Positions 10,380-19,583 of a DNA stretch of 64,000 bases are shown here, piece by piece (position 1 is the first letter of the stretch; each line of letters opens with the position of its first letter). A program made the position numbers and the translations under genes. Below the pieces are notes generated by a model. It did not search any database, was not told the DNA's origin, and worked only from the letters and a program-made list of their open reading frames with translations. Location: NCBI GenBank assembly GCA_947494975.1, contig CANLXA010000002.1, forward strand, positions 248,001 to 312,000. The letters run 5' to 3'. The DNA comes from an uncultured Roseicyclus sp. (GTDB lineage Bacteria; Pseudomonadota; Alphaproteobacteria; Rhodobacterales; Rhodobacteraceae).

Positions 10380-12530
10380 TTGGAGCGCAGCGTGCCGATT
10401 GTGAAGGAGCTGGTGTTTCTGGGCGGCGGGCATACCCACGCGCTGGTGCTGCGCAAATGGGGCATGCGACCGGTGCCCGGGGTTCGTGTGACATTGGTGA
10501 ACCCCGGGGCCACCGCGCCCTATTCCGGCATGTTACCGGGCCACATTGCGGGTCATTACGAGCGCTCGGCGCTTGATATCGACCTGGTGCGGCTGGCGCG
10601 GTTTGCGGGCGCGCGGTTGATTGTGGACCGCGCCGTTGCGCTTGATCCGGCGGTCAAGTGCGTCACCCTCGGCTCCGGGCGGGTGCTGCCTTACGATTTG
10701 CTGTCGCTTGATATCGGGATCACGTCCGAGATGCCGCTGCTGTCCGGATTTGCAGAGCATGGCATTGCCGCCAAGCCACTGGGCCGGTTCGCCGATCTCT
10801 GGGCCGAGACCTGCAAGGGCACCGGGCCGATCCGGATTGCAGTTCTGGGCGGCGGCGTGGCCGGATGCGAGGTGGCCATGGCAGCGGTGCACAGGATGCA
10901 ATCGCTGGGGCGCGACGCGTCGGCCTGCGTGATCGATCGGGGCGAGGTTCTGTCCAACGTCGTGCCCGCCGCTCGCCGGAAACTCATATCGGCGTTGGCA
11001 GATCACGGCGTAGAGTTGATCGAACACGCCACGCCGGTTGCGGTCGAGGCGGATGCCGTTGCGCTGGAAGGCGGGCGGCGGGTGCCCTCGGATCTGACCA
11101 TCGGCACCGCCGGTGCAACGCCGCAGCCCTGGGTGGCTGAAACCGGGCTGCCCTGCCGTGATGGGTATCTGGAGGTCGATGAATACCTCCGCTCCACCGC
11201 CGACAAGACGGTGTTCGCGGCGGGCGATTGCGCCCACATCGCCCATGATCCGCGCCCGAAAGCGGGCGTCTACGCGGTGCGCGCGGCCCCTGTCTTGGCG
11301 CACAACCTGCGGGCCGATCTCGTCGGCCTGCAGCGCAAGGCGTTTCGCCCGCAAAAGGATTTCCTGAAGCTCATTTCCCTGGGCGATCGGGTGGCCGTGG
11401 CCGAGAAGGCGGGGCTGGCCCTGTCCGGCCCGCGCCTGTGGCGGTTGAAGGATCGTATCGATCAGAACTTCATGGATCAGTTCCGCACATTGCCCGCGAT
11501 GCCCGTCCCGGCTGTGCCCGCAGGCGCCGCCAAGGGCCTTGCGGCTGAGATGGCGGGCCCGGCCCCCTGTGGTGGCTGCGGCGCAAAGCTGTCGTCGGGC
11601 GCGTTGGGCGGCGTCATCGCAACCTCACCGGGGGCCACCCGCAAGGATGTGGAGGCTGTGCCGGGTGATGATGCGGCAGTCCTCAAGATGGGTAAGACGC
11701 GGCAAGTGATCAGCACGGACCATTTGCGCGGCTTCGCGCTTGATCCGGCCCTGGTTGCGCGGGTCGCTGCGGTGCACGCATTGGGCGATATCTGGGCCAT
11801 GGGCGCGGAGCCACAGGCGGCGCTGGCGCAGGTGATCCTGCCGCATGCCGCCGCGCGATTGCAGCGGGCGCAGTTGGACGAGGTGATGGAGGCCGCCGGT
11901 GAGGTCTTTGCAGCCGAAGGCGTTGCGGTGGTGGGCGGACATTCGACCGCCGGTGCCGAACTGACGATCGGCTTCACCGTCACGGGCCTCCTGGCTCGTG
12001 CACCGATCACGTTGGCGGGCGCCAATGCGGGGGATGCGATCATCCTGACCAAGCCGATCGGCACTGGCGTGATCCTGGCCGCCGAAATGCAGGCCTTGGC
12101 CGACGGCGAGGATGTGCTGGCCTGCTGGACGTCGATGACAACTCCGTCCAGCAAGGCCGCCCGGGCGCTGGCCCCCCTGGCCCATGCGATGACGGACCTC
12201 ACCGGGTTCGGGTTGGCTGGTCATCTCGGCAACATATGCTCGGCGTCGGGCGTCGGGGCCGAGGTCACCCTGGAGGCGGTCCCAGTGCTGCGCGGCGCGG
12301 ACGACCTGGCCGCCGCTGGCATCAAATCTTCCCTCTGGGCGCAGAACCGCGCGGCGCAAGCGGTCGATGTACCGGGCATTCCGCGCGGCGATCTGATGTT
12401 CGATCCACAGACGGCCGGCGGCCTTTTGGCAACCGTGCCGCAATCCCGGCTGCAAGAGGCGCTGACCGATTGTCCGGGCGCGGTCCTGATCGGCCAAATC
12501 ACCAAGCAAAAGGGCGTGGTGTTCCGGTAG
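10380..12530 (+). CDS. selD: FAD/NAD(P)-oxidoreductase fused to selenide, water dikinase
   Basis: A 716-residue two-domain protein. Residues 1 to about 370 resemble an NDH-2-type pyridine-nucleotide oxidoreductase (GGGHTHALVLR, VLGGGVAGCEVA, VFAAGDCAH). About 390-716 is SelD, which makes selenophosphate from selenide and ATP. The catalytic Cys-x-x-Lys is C400/K403 in CGGCGAK, with ATP-binding features GDDAAVL and VVGGHSTAGAE. The start is a TTG with GGGAGG about 10 bases upstream; a GTG at 10392 or 10401 is also possible. No selA, selB or selU gene is in the window, so whether the selenium goes to selenouridine or selenocysteine cannot be decided here. Confidence 0.93.
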   Translation: MERSVPIVKELVFLGGGHTHALVLRKWGMRPVPGVRVTLVNPGATAPYSGMLPGHIAGHYERSALDIDLVRLARFAGARLIVDRAVALDPAVKCVTLGSGRVLPYDLLSLDIGITSEMPLLSGFAEHGIAAKPLGRFADLWAETCKGTGPIRIAVLGGGVAGCEVAMAAVHRMQSLGRDASACVIDRGEVLSNVVPAARRKLISALADHGVELIEHATPVAVEADAVALEGGRRVPSDLTIGTAGATPQPWVAETGLPCRDGYLEVDEYLRSTADKTVFAAGDCAHIAHDPRPKAGVYAVRAAPVLAHNLRADLVGLQRKAFRPQKDFLKLISLGDRVAVAEKAGLALSGPRLWRLKDRIDQNFMDQFRTLPAMPVPAVPAGAAKGLAAEMAGPAPCGGCGAKLSSGALGGVIATSPGATRKDVEAVPGDDAAVLKMGKTRQVISTDHLRGFALDPALVARVAAVHALGDIWAMGAEPQAALAQVILPHAAARLQRAQLDEVMEAAGEVFAAEGVAVVGGHSTAGAELTIGFTVTGLLARAPITLAGANAGDAIILTKPIGTGVILAAEMQALADGEDVLACWTSMTTPSSKAARALAPLAHAMTDLTGFGLAGHLGNICSASGVGAEVTLEAVPVLRGADDLAAAGIKSSLWAQNRAAQAVDVPGIPRGDLMFDPQTAGGLLATVPQSRLQEALTDCPGAVLIGQITKQKGVVFR

Positions 12531-12609
12531 AGCTCGCGGCCACTGGACACTGCCGCTCGCACGCCTAGTGTCGCCCCTATCCCGATAGCCCATGCGAAAG
12601 GTGCGCGAG

Positions 12610-14907
12610 ATGTCGAAATTCGGTTCCAGCCAGTCCGTGGCCCGCTTCGAAGATACCCGGTTTCTGACGGGCCGGGGCGCCTATGTGGACGATCTGGCCC
12701 CGGCGGATGCGCTCCACGGCTATGTCCTGCGCGCTCCGATGGCCCATGGCGTCATCACCGATCTGGATGTCGGCGAGGCCCGTGATGCGCCCGGTGTACA
12801 CGCCGTCTATACCGCGGCGGATCTCAAAGACGCGGGCCTGAAAAACGCGATGCGGTTTTCGACCGTCAAGAACCGCGACGGCTCCAATGGCAACCGCGCC
12901 CCGCGCCCGATCCTGGCGGAGGGACGTGTGCGGTTTGTGGGCGACGCCGTAGTCTTTATCGTGGCCGATACGCTGGCGCAGGCCAAGGACGCGGCCGAAT
13001 TGATCGTGCTTGATGTCGACGACCTGCCGGTGAAGCTGGATCTGCAACCGGGCGGCCCGGTGATCCACGACGACGCGCCCGATAACGTCGTCTACGATTT
13101 CGGGATGGGGGATGAAGTGGAAACCGACGCGGCGCTGGCCAAGGCGGCCCATACCGTCACGCTCACCACCTACGACAACCGGGTGATCGTCAACTCCATG
13201 GAACCCCGTGGATGCTACGCGAAAATGGAGGGGGATCGCATCCATGTCTCCGTCAACGGGCAGGGTGTCTGGGGCACGAAGAAGGATGTTGCCAAATTCC
13301 TTGGCATCGACGCGGAGCGCGTGCGCGTGACGACCCCCGATGTCGGCGGCGGCTTCGGTATGAAGGCGATGGGCTATCCGGAATACCTTCTGGTGGCGCT
13401 CGCCACGAAGCAAACGGGCCGGTCGGTGCGCTGGATCGGCGAACGGACGGAATCCATGTTGTCGGACAATTCCGGGCGCGACCTGAACGTGACCTGTACC
13501 CTTGGTTTCGACGCCGATCACAAGATCACCGCCTACAAGGTCGACAGCCTGTCGAATATGGGGGCCTACAATTCCGAGTTCGGGCAGGGCATCCAATCGA
13601 GCCTTTTCTCCAAGGTCCTGACCGGCCCCTATGACATCCAGACCATGTCGTTCCGCAATCGCGGCATCTTCACCAACACGACCCAGGTCGATGCCTATCG
13701 CGGTGCCGGGCGGCCCGAGGCGATCTATGCGCTGGAACGCGTCATGGATTTCGCCGCGCGGGAGCTCGGCGTCGATCCCGTGGAGCTGCGGCGCAAGAAC
13801 TTCATCACGCCCCAGGCCTTCCCCTACAGGTCGGCCACCGGTGAGCTTTATGACGTGGGCGAGTTTGACCGGGTGCTTACCCGCGCGGAAGCGGAGGCCG
13901 ACCTTGCAGGGTTCCCCGCCCGTCGCGCCACAGCGGAGGCGGAGGGCAAACTGCGCGGCCTTGGCATCGCCTATTACATCGAGAGTATCCTTGGATCGCC
14001 CGAGGAAACGGCGACGGTTGAGCTGACGCAAACCGGCGCCACCCTCTATGTCGGGACCCAATCCAACGGGCAGGGGCATGAGACGGTGTACCGCCAGATT
14101 CTCCACGATCAGACGGGGCTGCCCTTCGACAAGATCACCGTGGTTCAGGGCGACAGCGACCGCATCGCCAATGGCGGCGGCACGGGCGGATCACGCTCGG
14201 TCACAGTTCAGGGAACCGCGATGCGCGCCACGGCGGATGTGTTAATCTCGCAGCTGACCGCATTTCTGGAACGCGACATGGACGCCACCGATATCACATT
14301 CGACCCCGAGGAGGGCGTGTTCCGCGCCCCCGGCTCGAACGTTGTGATCACGCTTCTGGAGGCGGCCGGCCGTGCCGCGGCGGCGGGGCAGGCGGAACTG
14401 GCGCGGGCCTCCGAGACCACCACGCTTCCGGGCCGCTCCTACCCCAATGGATGCCACATCGCCGAGGTCGAGATTGACTGCGACACCGGCGTGACGCGGG
14501 TGGATCGCTACACGGTGGTTGATGATTTCGGGATTCTGATGAACCCGATGCTGGCCGAGGGACAGGTTCACGGCGGTGTGGCCCAGGGCATCGGGCAGGC
14601 GATCACCGAGCACACGATGTTCGACGCCGATGGTCAGCTTCTGACAGCCACGTTCATGGATTACGGTATGCCGCGCGCCGATGACATGCCGTTCGTGGCC
14701 TTCTATACTGAGGAGGTGCCGTCAACGGCCAACCCGCTTGGCATGAAGGGCTGTGGGGAGGCCGGAACCGTCGGCGCGCTTGGGGCCGTGGCCAATGCCG
14801 TGCAGGATGCGCTCTGGCCCCTCGGGATCAGGCAGGTGGACATGCCGTTCACCCCGTCGCGGGTTTGGGCGATGTTGGAGGAAGCGAGGGCGATTGCAGC
14901 GGAATAA
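12610..14907 (+). CDS. Xanthine dehydrogenase-family molybdopterin subunit (form II CoxL-like)
   Basis: A 765-residue molybdenum hydroxylase large subunit. It starts with the typical GSSQSVARFEDTRFLTGRGAYVDD, contains molybdopterin-binding loops (QSNGQGHETVY, GGTGGSRSV) and ends with the catalytic-glutamate loop KGCGEAGT. The active-site loop reads AYRGAGR, the form II/aldehyde-oxidase type, rather than AYRCSFR of true CO dehydrogenase, so CO oxidation is unlikely. Met7 of the ORF is used as the start by family alignment. No FAD (CoxM) or 2Fe-2S (CoxS) subunit gene is adjacent, which is unusual. Confidence 0.9.
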   Translation: MSKFGSSQSVARFEDTRFLTGRGAYVDDLAPADALHGYVLRAPMAHGVITDLDVGEARDAPGVHAVYTAADLKDAGLKNAMRFSTVKNRDGSNGNRAPRPILAEGRVRFVGDAVVFIVADTLAQAKDAAELIVLDVDDLPVKLDLQPGGPVIHDDAPDNVVYDFGMGDEVETDAALAKAAHTVTLTTYDNRVIVNSMEPRGCYAKMEGDRIHVSVNGQGVWGTKKDVAKFLGIDAERVRVTTPDVGGGFGMKAMGYPEYLLVALATKQTGRSVRWIGERTESMLSDNSGRDLNVTCTLGFDADHKITAYKVDSLSNMGAYNSEFGQGIQSSLFSKVLTGPYDIQTMSFRNRGIFTNTTQVDAYRGAGRPEAIYALERVMDFAARELGVDPVELRRKNFITPQAFPYRSATGELYDVGEFDRVLTRAEAEADLAGFPARRATAEAEGKLRGLGIAYYIESILGSPEETATVELTQTGATLYVGTQSNGQGHETVYRQILHDQTGLPFDKITVVQGDSDRIANGGGTGGSRSVTVQGTAMRATADVLISQLTAFLERDMDATDITFDPEEGVFRAPGSNVVITLLEAAGRAAAAGQAELARASETTTLPGRSYPNGCHIAEVEIDCDTGVTRVDRYTVVDDFGILMNPMLAEGQVHGGVAQGIGQAITEHTMFDADGQLLTATFMDYGMPRADDMPFVAFYTEEVPSTANPLGMKGCGEAGTVGALGAVANAVQDALWPLGIRQVDMPFTPSRVWAMLEEARAIAAE

Positions 14908-15985
14908 GGGCATATGGGCCCGGCTTCTGGGCTTTCGTAACGCTGAGCCGCCTGCGCCTGAGCCGCAGAAAAGCTGCACCCACGTTATCCTTCTGGATGG
15001 GACGATGTCCTCCCTGACCCCGGGTTGTGAGACGAATATCGGGCTGACCTATCGGCTGTTGATGGAGGCCGACCGTAGCTCCGGTCTGCGCCTCTATTAC
15101 GAGCCCGGCATCCAGTGGCGCGGCCTGTCGCGCGCCCATGAGGTTATGGCCGGGATCGGCATCAACCGGCAGATCCGCCGTGCCTATGTCTGGCTGTCCC
15201 ATGCCTATCGCCCCGGCGACAAGGTGATCCTTCTGGGCTATTCGCGTGGGGCTTATGCGGTGCGTTCCCTCGGGGGGTTGATCGACCGTATGGGTCTGAT
15301 GAAACGCGAGGCGCTCAGCCAGGAACGGGTTGAGGCGCTTTATGAGCTTTATCGCGCCGCACCCAACAGTGTGGCCGCCGAAGCGATGCGCGCCCAATAT
15401 TGCGGCCCGTCGATCCCCATCACGTTTGTAGGTGTGTTCGATACGGTCCGCGCCCTTGGCATCCGTTGGCCCCTTGTCTGGCGGATGTTGCCCCTGCCGC
15501 ACCCCTACCACAACCATACGTTGGGCCCTCACGTTGAGGTCGCGCGCCACGCGCTGGCGCTGGATGAGACACGCGTGGCCTACGATCCGATCTTGTGGGA
15601 CACGGATCGGGAGATGCCGGGCCAAAGCGTGGTTCAGATGTGGTTTCGCGGCAGTCATGGCGATATCGGCGGCCAGTTGAATGGGCGCGCCGCGGTGCGG
15701 CGGAGGTCCAACATTGCACTGAACTGGATGTTGGCCGAAGCAGGAGCCGCCGGCCTGCCCCTTCCCGACGGGTGGAAGACGCGATTTCCGACGGATGCCA
15801 ACGCGCCATCGGTGGGCACGTTCGGTGGGTTTGGGAAACTTCTATGGATGCGCAAGCGTCGGATCGTCGGGCGCGATCCATCGGAACGCGTGCATCCAAG
15901 TGCCAAGGATTGGGCCAGTGCCAAGGGCTTGGATCTGGGGGACGCCACGGAAGATGTGGATCCTGATACGGCTGTGCCCGGCTAG
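14894..15985 (+). CDS. DUF2235 alpha/beta-hydrolase domain protein
   Basis: A 363-residue protein of the DUF2235 family, which includes phospholipase-like T6SS effectors but also many orphan proteins. Visible features are the N-terminal ILLDGTMSSL, the nucleophile elbow GYSRGAYAVR and a late GSHGDIGG histidine motif. The start is not obvious: a TTG at 14894 overlapping the 3' end of the molybdenum hydroxylase, with GGAGG/GAGGG purine runs just upstream, fits best. No T6SS, VgrG or immunity gene is nearby. Its TAG stop overlaps the hrpB stop on the other strand within CTAG. Confidence 0.8.
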   Translation: MQRNKGIWARLLGFRNAEPPAPEPQKSCTHVILLDGTMSSLTPGCETNIGLTYRLLMEADRSSGLRLYYEPGIQWRGLSRAHEVMAGIGINRQIRRAYVWLSHAYRPGDKVILLGYSRGAYAVRSLGGLIDRMGLMKREALSQERVEALYELYRAAPNSVAAEAMRAQYCGPSIPITFVGVFDTVRALGIRWPLVWRMLPLPHPYHNHTLGPHVEVARHALALDETRVAYDPILWDTDREMPGQSVVQMWFRGSHGDIGGQLNGRAAVRRRSNIALNWMLAEAGAAGLPLPDGWKTRFPTDANAPSVGTFGGFGKLLWMRKRRIVGRDPSERVHPSAKDWASAKGLDLGDATEDVDPDTAVPG

Positions 15986-18390
15986 CGCCCGCGCGGTTTG
16001 GCGCGCAGCGTGGGATCCGCCTCACGCGGGTTCTCCGGCCATGGATGCCTGGGGTACTTGGCGCGCATATCCTTGCGGACATCGGCGTAGGACCCGTCCC
16101 AGAACCCTGGCAGATCGGTGGTCACCTGCACCGGGCGTTGTGCGGGTGACAACAGCACCATTCGAAGCGGCAGGTTGTCCGGCCCCACGCGAGGGTGCGA
16201 CGTGGTCCCGAAGACCTCCTGTAGGCGCAGGGACACTTCGGGTGTATCCTCCGAATAATCAATCGATGTCCGGCGCCCCAGTGGCGTAATCCACCCCTCG
16301 GGCGCCAATGCATTGACCTTTTGCAACGCGTCCCAGCCGAGCCATGCTTCCAGCGCTTGGGCCGGATCGAAGCGGGCAAGATCCTCCGCCGTTTTCAGGC
16401 CGTCCAGATACGGCGCGGCCCAGTCCGGCAGAGCGTCCAGAAGGGCGCCGTCCGACATATCGGCAACGCCGGAAAATCCAACCCGCGCCCGCAGAAGGCG
16501 GGCCCGTTTCGACCAGCCAAGCGCCGCAAGCCCCAGATCGCGAATTCCGTCCAGAAGCGCCGTGGCCATCGCCTCTGCCGGCGCGTCGCGCCAGATCCGG
16601 TCATCCAGGACCAGCGCACCAAGCCGCTCCTGCTGCCGCGCCTCGACCCGCTTGTGGCGTTTCGACCAGCGGCACACATTCTGCCACCCGATCTGATCGG
16701 CAAAAACCTCCCGGATCTCAGCTTCCGACACCTCAACGGCCAAGCGAATGCGCGCCTCGCGCGGGTTGCCGTCCAGATCGGTCGCGATGATCAGGCGCGA
16801 TCCCTGCAACGCGTCGCCGTCCGGCAAAACCGCTCCCTTGCCACCGGACAGGACATAGCGGGGCTGCTCCCCCGGGCGCCGCAACCCGATCCGGTCGGGA
16901 TAGGCCAGCGCGGCCTGCGCACCGGTGCTTCGACGTGGGCCTTTTTCGAACCGGGTCAGGCGTTTGGCCTCGGTCCGGATGCGTGCAATCGCGCCGGGAT
17001 CCGCCCCGAATTCCTGCGATCGGTCCAACGCCCGCAGACGGCGCATGATGTCCACCCCTTGCCCCCGGAGCGGGTCGCGTTCCGACATCAACGCGGCCAG
17101 CCTGGCGCTGCTCGGCCCGCCCAGGGTCAACATATGCCCAAGGCGCGGGTGCAGCGGCAAACGCGCCAGGCGCCGCCCATGCTCGGTGATGCGGCCCTGC
17201 CCATCCAATGCCCCCAAGCCCGTCAAAAGCGCCCGCGCCTCCGCCATGGCGCCGTCGGGCGGCGGCGTCAGAAAGGCCAGCCCCGCATCCGCGCCCCACA
17301 CCGCCAGCTCCAGGGCAAGGTTCGACAGATCGGCCGCCTCGATCTCCGCCGGGGGAAAGGCGGGCAGCGCCCCCTCCGCCCCTTTCGTCCACATCCGGTA
17401 ACACGTGCCCTCCGCAACCCGCCCCGCGCGGCCCCGCCGTTGATCGGCCTCTGCTCGGCTCACCGGTTCCGTCACCAGCCGCGTCATCCCCGAACCGGGA
17501 TCAAACCGCGCCCGTCTCGCGCGCCCGGCATCGACCACGATGCGAATGTCTTCAATGGTGAGCGACGTTTCCGCGATGGCCGTGGCAAGGACCAGCTTGC
17601 GGCCCTGCGCCTCGGGGCGGATCGCGGCGCGCTGGTCGGCCAGCTTCATGGCCCCGAAAAGGGGGCGCACATGCACATTATCGGGAAGCCGACCGGTGAG
17701 CGCAGTCGCCGTCCGGCGGATCTCCCCCTCACCCGGCAGGAAGACAAGGCAGCCGCCCTCAACGTCTTCCAGGGCACGCAGAATTGTATCTGCGGCGGCG
17801 TGTTCCAGTCGGGCGCCTGCGGGCAGGGGGCTTTCAAGCCACCGTGTCTCCACGGGAAACGCCCGCCCGTCCGAGGAGATCAACGGCGCATGGTTCAGCA
17901 GCGCCGCAACCGGCTCCGCATCCAACGTCGCTGACATCACAAGCAGCCACAGATCCGGGCGCAGGGCCCACCGCGCCTCCCATGTCAGGGCAAGGCCCAG
18001 ATCGGCATTGAGCGAGCGTTCATGGAATTCGTCGAAAATGACCGCGCCAATGCCCGGCAATTCCGGATTATCCTGCAACATCCGTGTCAGGATGCCTTCC
18101 GTCACAACCTCGATGCGCGTGCCTTTACCCACTGCGCTGTCGCCACGAATGCGGTAGCCGACCGTACCGCCCACCTCCTCGCCCAATGTCTTCGCCATAC
18201 GGTCCGCCGCCGCGCGGGCGGCCAGGCGGCGCGGCTCCAGCATCACGATCCGCCCCTGCACCTCCGGCAATAGGGCCAGCGGCACACGGGTCGTTTTCCC
18301 CGCGCCCGGCGGCGCCTGTAGCACGGCACGGCCGTCGGCGCGCAGGGCGTCCAGAAGCTCCGGAAGGATGGCATCAATCGGCAAGTCCAT
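15982..18390 (-). CDS. hrpB: ATP-dependent RNA helicase HrpB
   Basis: An 802-residue DEAH-box helicase of the HrpB family. Motif I is APPGAGKTT near residue 30, motif II DEFHER, motif III SATLD and motif VI QRRGRAGRV, followed by HA2 and the HrpB-specific C-terminal domain ending in YADVRKDMRAKYPRHPWPENP. The biological substrate of HrpB is not established. The ATG at 18390 is used; a TTG two codons upstream is the alternative. It is divergent from meaB, with about 95 bases between the starts. Confidence 0.96.
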   Translation of the reverse strand: MDLPIDAILPELLDALRADGRAVLQAPPGAGKTTRVPLALLPEVQGRIVMLEPRRLAARAAADRMAKTLGEEVGGTVGYRIRGDSAVGKGTRIEVVTEGILTRMLQDNPELPGIGAVIFDEFHERSLNADLGLALTWEARWALRPDLWLLVMSATLDAEPVAALLNHAPLISSDGRAFPVETRWLESPLPAGARLEHAAADTILRALEDVEGGCLVFLPGEGEIRRTATALTGRLPDNVHVRPLFGAMKLADQRAAIRPEAQGRKLVLATAIAETSLTIEDIRIVVDAGRARRARFDPGSGMTRLVTEPVSRAEADQRRGRAGRVAEGTCYRMWTKGAEGALPAFPPAEIEAADLSNLALELAVWGADAGLAFLTPPPDGAMAEARALLTGLGALDGQGRITEHGRRLARLPLHPRLGHMLTLGGPSSARLAALMSERDPLRGQGVDIMRRLRALDRSQEFGADPGAIARIRTEAKRLTRFEKGPRRSTGAQAALAYPDRIGLRRPGEQPRYVLSGGKGAVLPDGDALQGSRLIIATDLDGNPREARIRLAVEVSEAEIREVFADQIGWQNVCRWSKRHKRVEARQQERLGALVLDDRIWRDAPAEAMATALLDGIRDLGLAALGWSKRARLLRARVGFSGVADMSDGALLDALPDWAAPYLDGLKTAEDLARFDPAQALEAWLGWDALQKVNALAPEGWITPLGRRTSIDYSEDTPEVSLRLQEVFGTTSHPRVGPDNLPLRMVLLSPAQRPVQVTTDLPGFWDGSYADVRKDMRAKYPRHPWPENPREADPTLRAKPRGR

Positions 18391-18484
18391 GGCCAATCGC
18401 GATAGGCGGCTGTCTTGCGGGCGTCAACGGCTGGACAGCCGCGCCTTGGCCGGGTCAAGTGGCGCTGACAGCGGCGGAGGGGAC

Positions 18485-19459
18485 ATGGACGACGATTTGG
18501 CAGATCGGATTGCGACGGGAGATCGTCGCGCCCTGGCCCGCGCCGTGACGCTGGTGGAAAGCACCCGCGCCGATCACCGCGCGCAGGCCGCCGCCCTGCT
18601 GGATCACCTGCGGGGCCTTGGGCGGCAGGCGCTGCGCATCGGCCTGTCGGGCACGCCGGGCGTGGGCAAATCGACCTTCATCGAGGCCTTCGGAATGAAG
18701 CTGACGGACGCGGGCCTGAAGGTGGCTGTCCTTGCCGTGGATCCGTCCTCCACCCGCTCCGGTGGGTCCATTCTGGGTGACAAGACCCGGATGGAGCGGT
18801 TGAGCCGCGAGAAGAACGCCTTTATCCGCCCCTCGCCCTCCGCCGCGGCCCTGGGCGGTGTGGCCCGGCGCACCCGTGAGGCGATCAGCCTTTGCGAAGC
18901 GGCGGGGTTCGACGTGGTCCTGATCGAAACCGTCGGCGTCGGCCAATCCGAAACGATGGTGGCCCAGATGTGCGATCTCTTCGTGCTGCTTCTGGCCCCG
19001 GCCGGTGGCGACGAATTGCAGGGGGTCAAGCGCGGGATCATGGAAATGGCCGATATGATACTGATCAACAAGGCGGATGGTGAGTTGAAATCCACCGCGA
19101 TCCGTACCGTCTCGGACTATGCCGGTGCACTGCGCCTGTTGCGCAAACGCCCGCAGGATCCCGACGACTTCCCCAAGGCCCTGGCCGTTTCCGCCTTGGA
19201 GGGGGAGGGGTTGCAGACCGCCTGGGACGAGATGCAGGCGCTGGCCGAATGGCGCCGTGACCACGGATTTTGGGATCGCACACGCGCCGAACAAGCGGCG
19301 CATTGGTTCGAATTCGAGGTGCGCGAAGGCCTGTTGGCGCGTCTGCGCGAGGATCAGGCCCTGCGCTCGGCGATGACGGATCTGGCGCAATCGGTGGCGG
19401 CCGGTGAGGTAACGCCGACCGCGGCGGCCCGACAGATCCTTGACCAGATGCGCGGCTAG
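18485..19459 (+). CDS. meaB: MeaB/ArgK-family G3E GTPase
   Basis: A 324-residue P-loop GTPase that in known cases loads and protects adenosylcobalamin-dependent methylmalonyl-CoA mutase. It shows Walker A GTPGVGKST, the switch region AVDPSSTRSGGSILGDKTRM, ETVGVGQSE and the base-specificity motif INKADG. The start at MDDDLADRIATGD is preceded by GGAGGGG; the upstream ORF extension is not protein-like. The mutase and propionyl-CoA carboxylase genes are not in the window, so the client is inferred from the family only. Confidence 0.93.
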   Translation: MDDDLADRIATGDRRALARAVTLVESTRADHRAQAAALLDHLRGLGRQALRIGLSGTPGVGKSTFIEAFGMKLTDAGLKVAVLAVDPSSTRSGGSILGDKTRMERLSREKNAFIRPSPSAAALGGVARRTREAISLCEAAGFDVVLIETVGVGQSETMVAQMCDLFVLLLAPAGGDELQGVKRGIMEMADMILINKADGELKSTAIRTVSDYAGALRLLRKRPQDPDDFPKALAVSALEGEGLQTAWDEMQALAEWRRDHGFWDRTRAEQAAHWFEFEVREGLLARLREDQALRSAMTDLAQSVAAGEVTPTAAARQILDQMRG

Positions 19460-19583
19460 GCCCGCACGACCGGTTGGCCAGGCCGCCCGCAATCATTAAC
19501 TTCGGTTAACCTTGCGTTAACCATAGCCACGGCAGGATGGATGTCGGGCCGATTTTTGTGGCCTGCAAGAGAAGACATTTGCC

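Noticed and set aside
12577-14106. 509-residue minus-strand ORF.
   Set aside because: Antisense shadow of the CoxL-like gene; no recognisable domain, while the plus strand carries clear family motifs.
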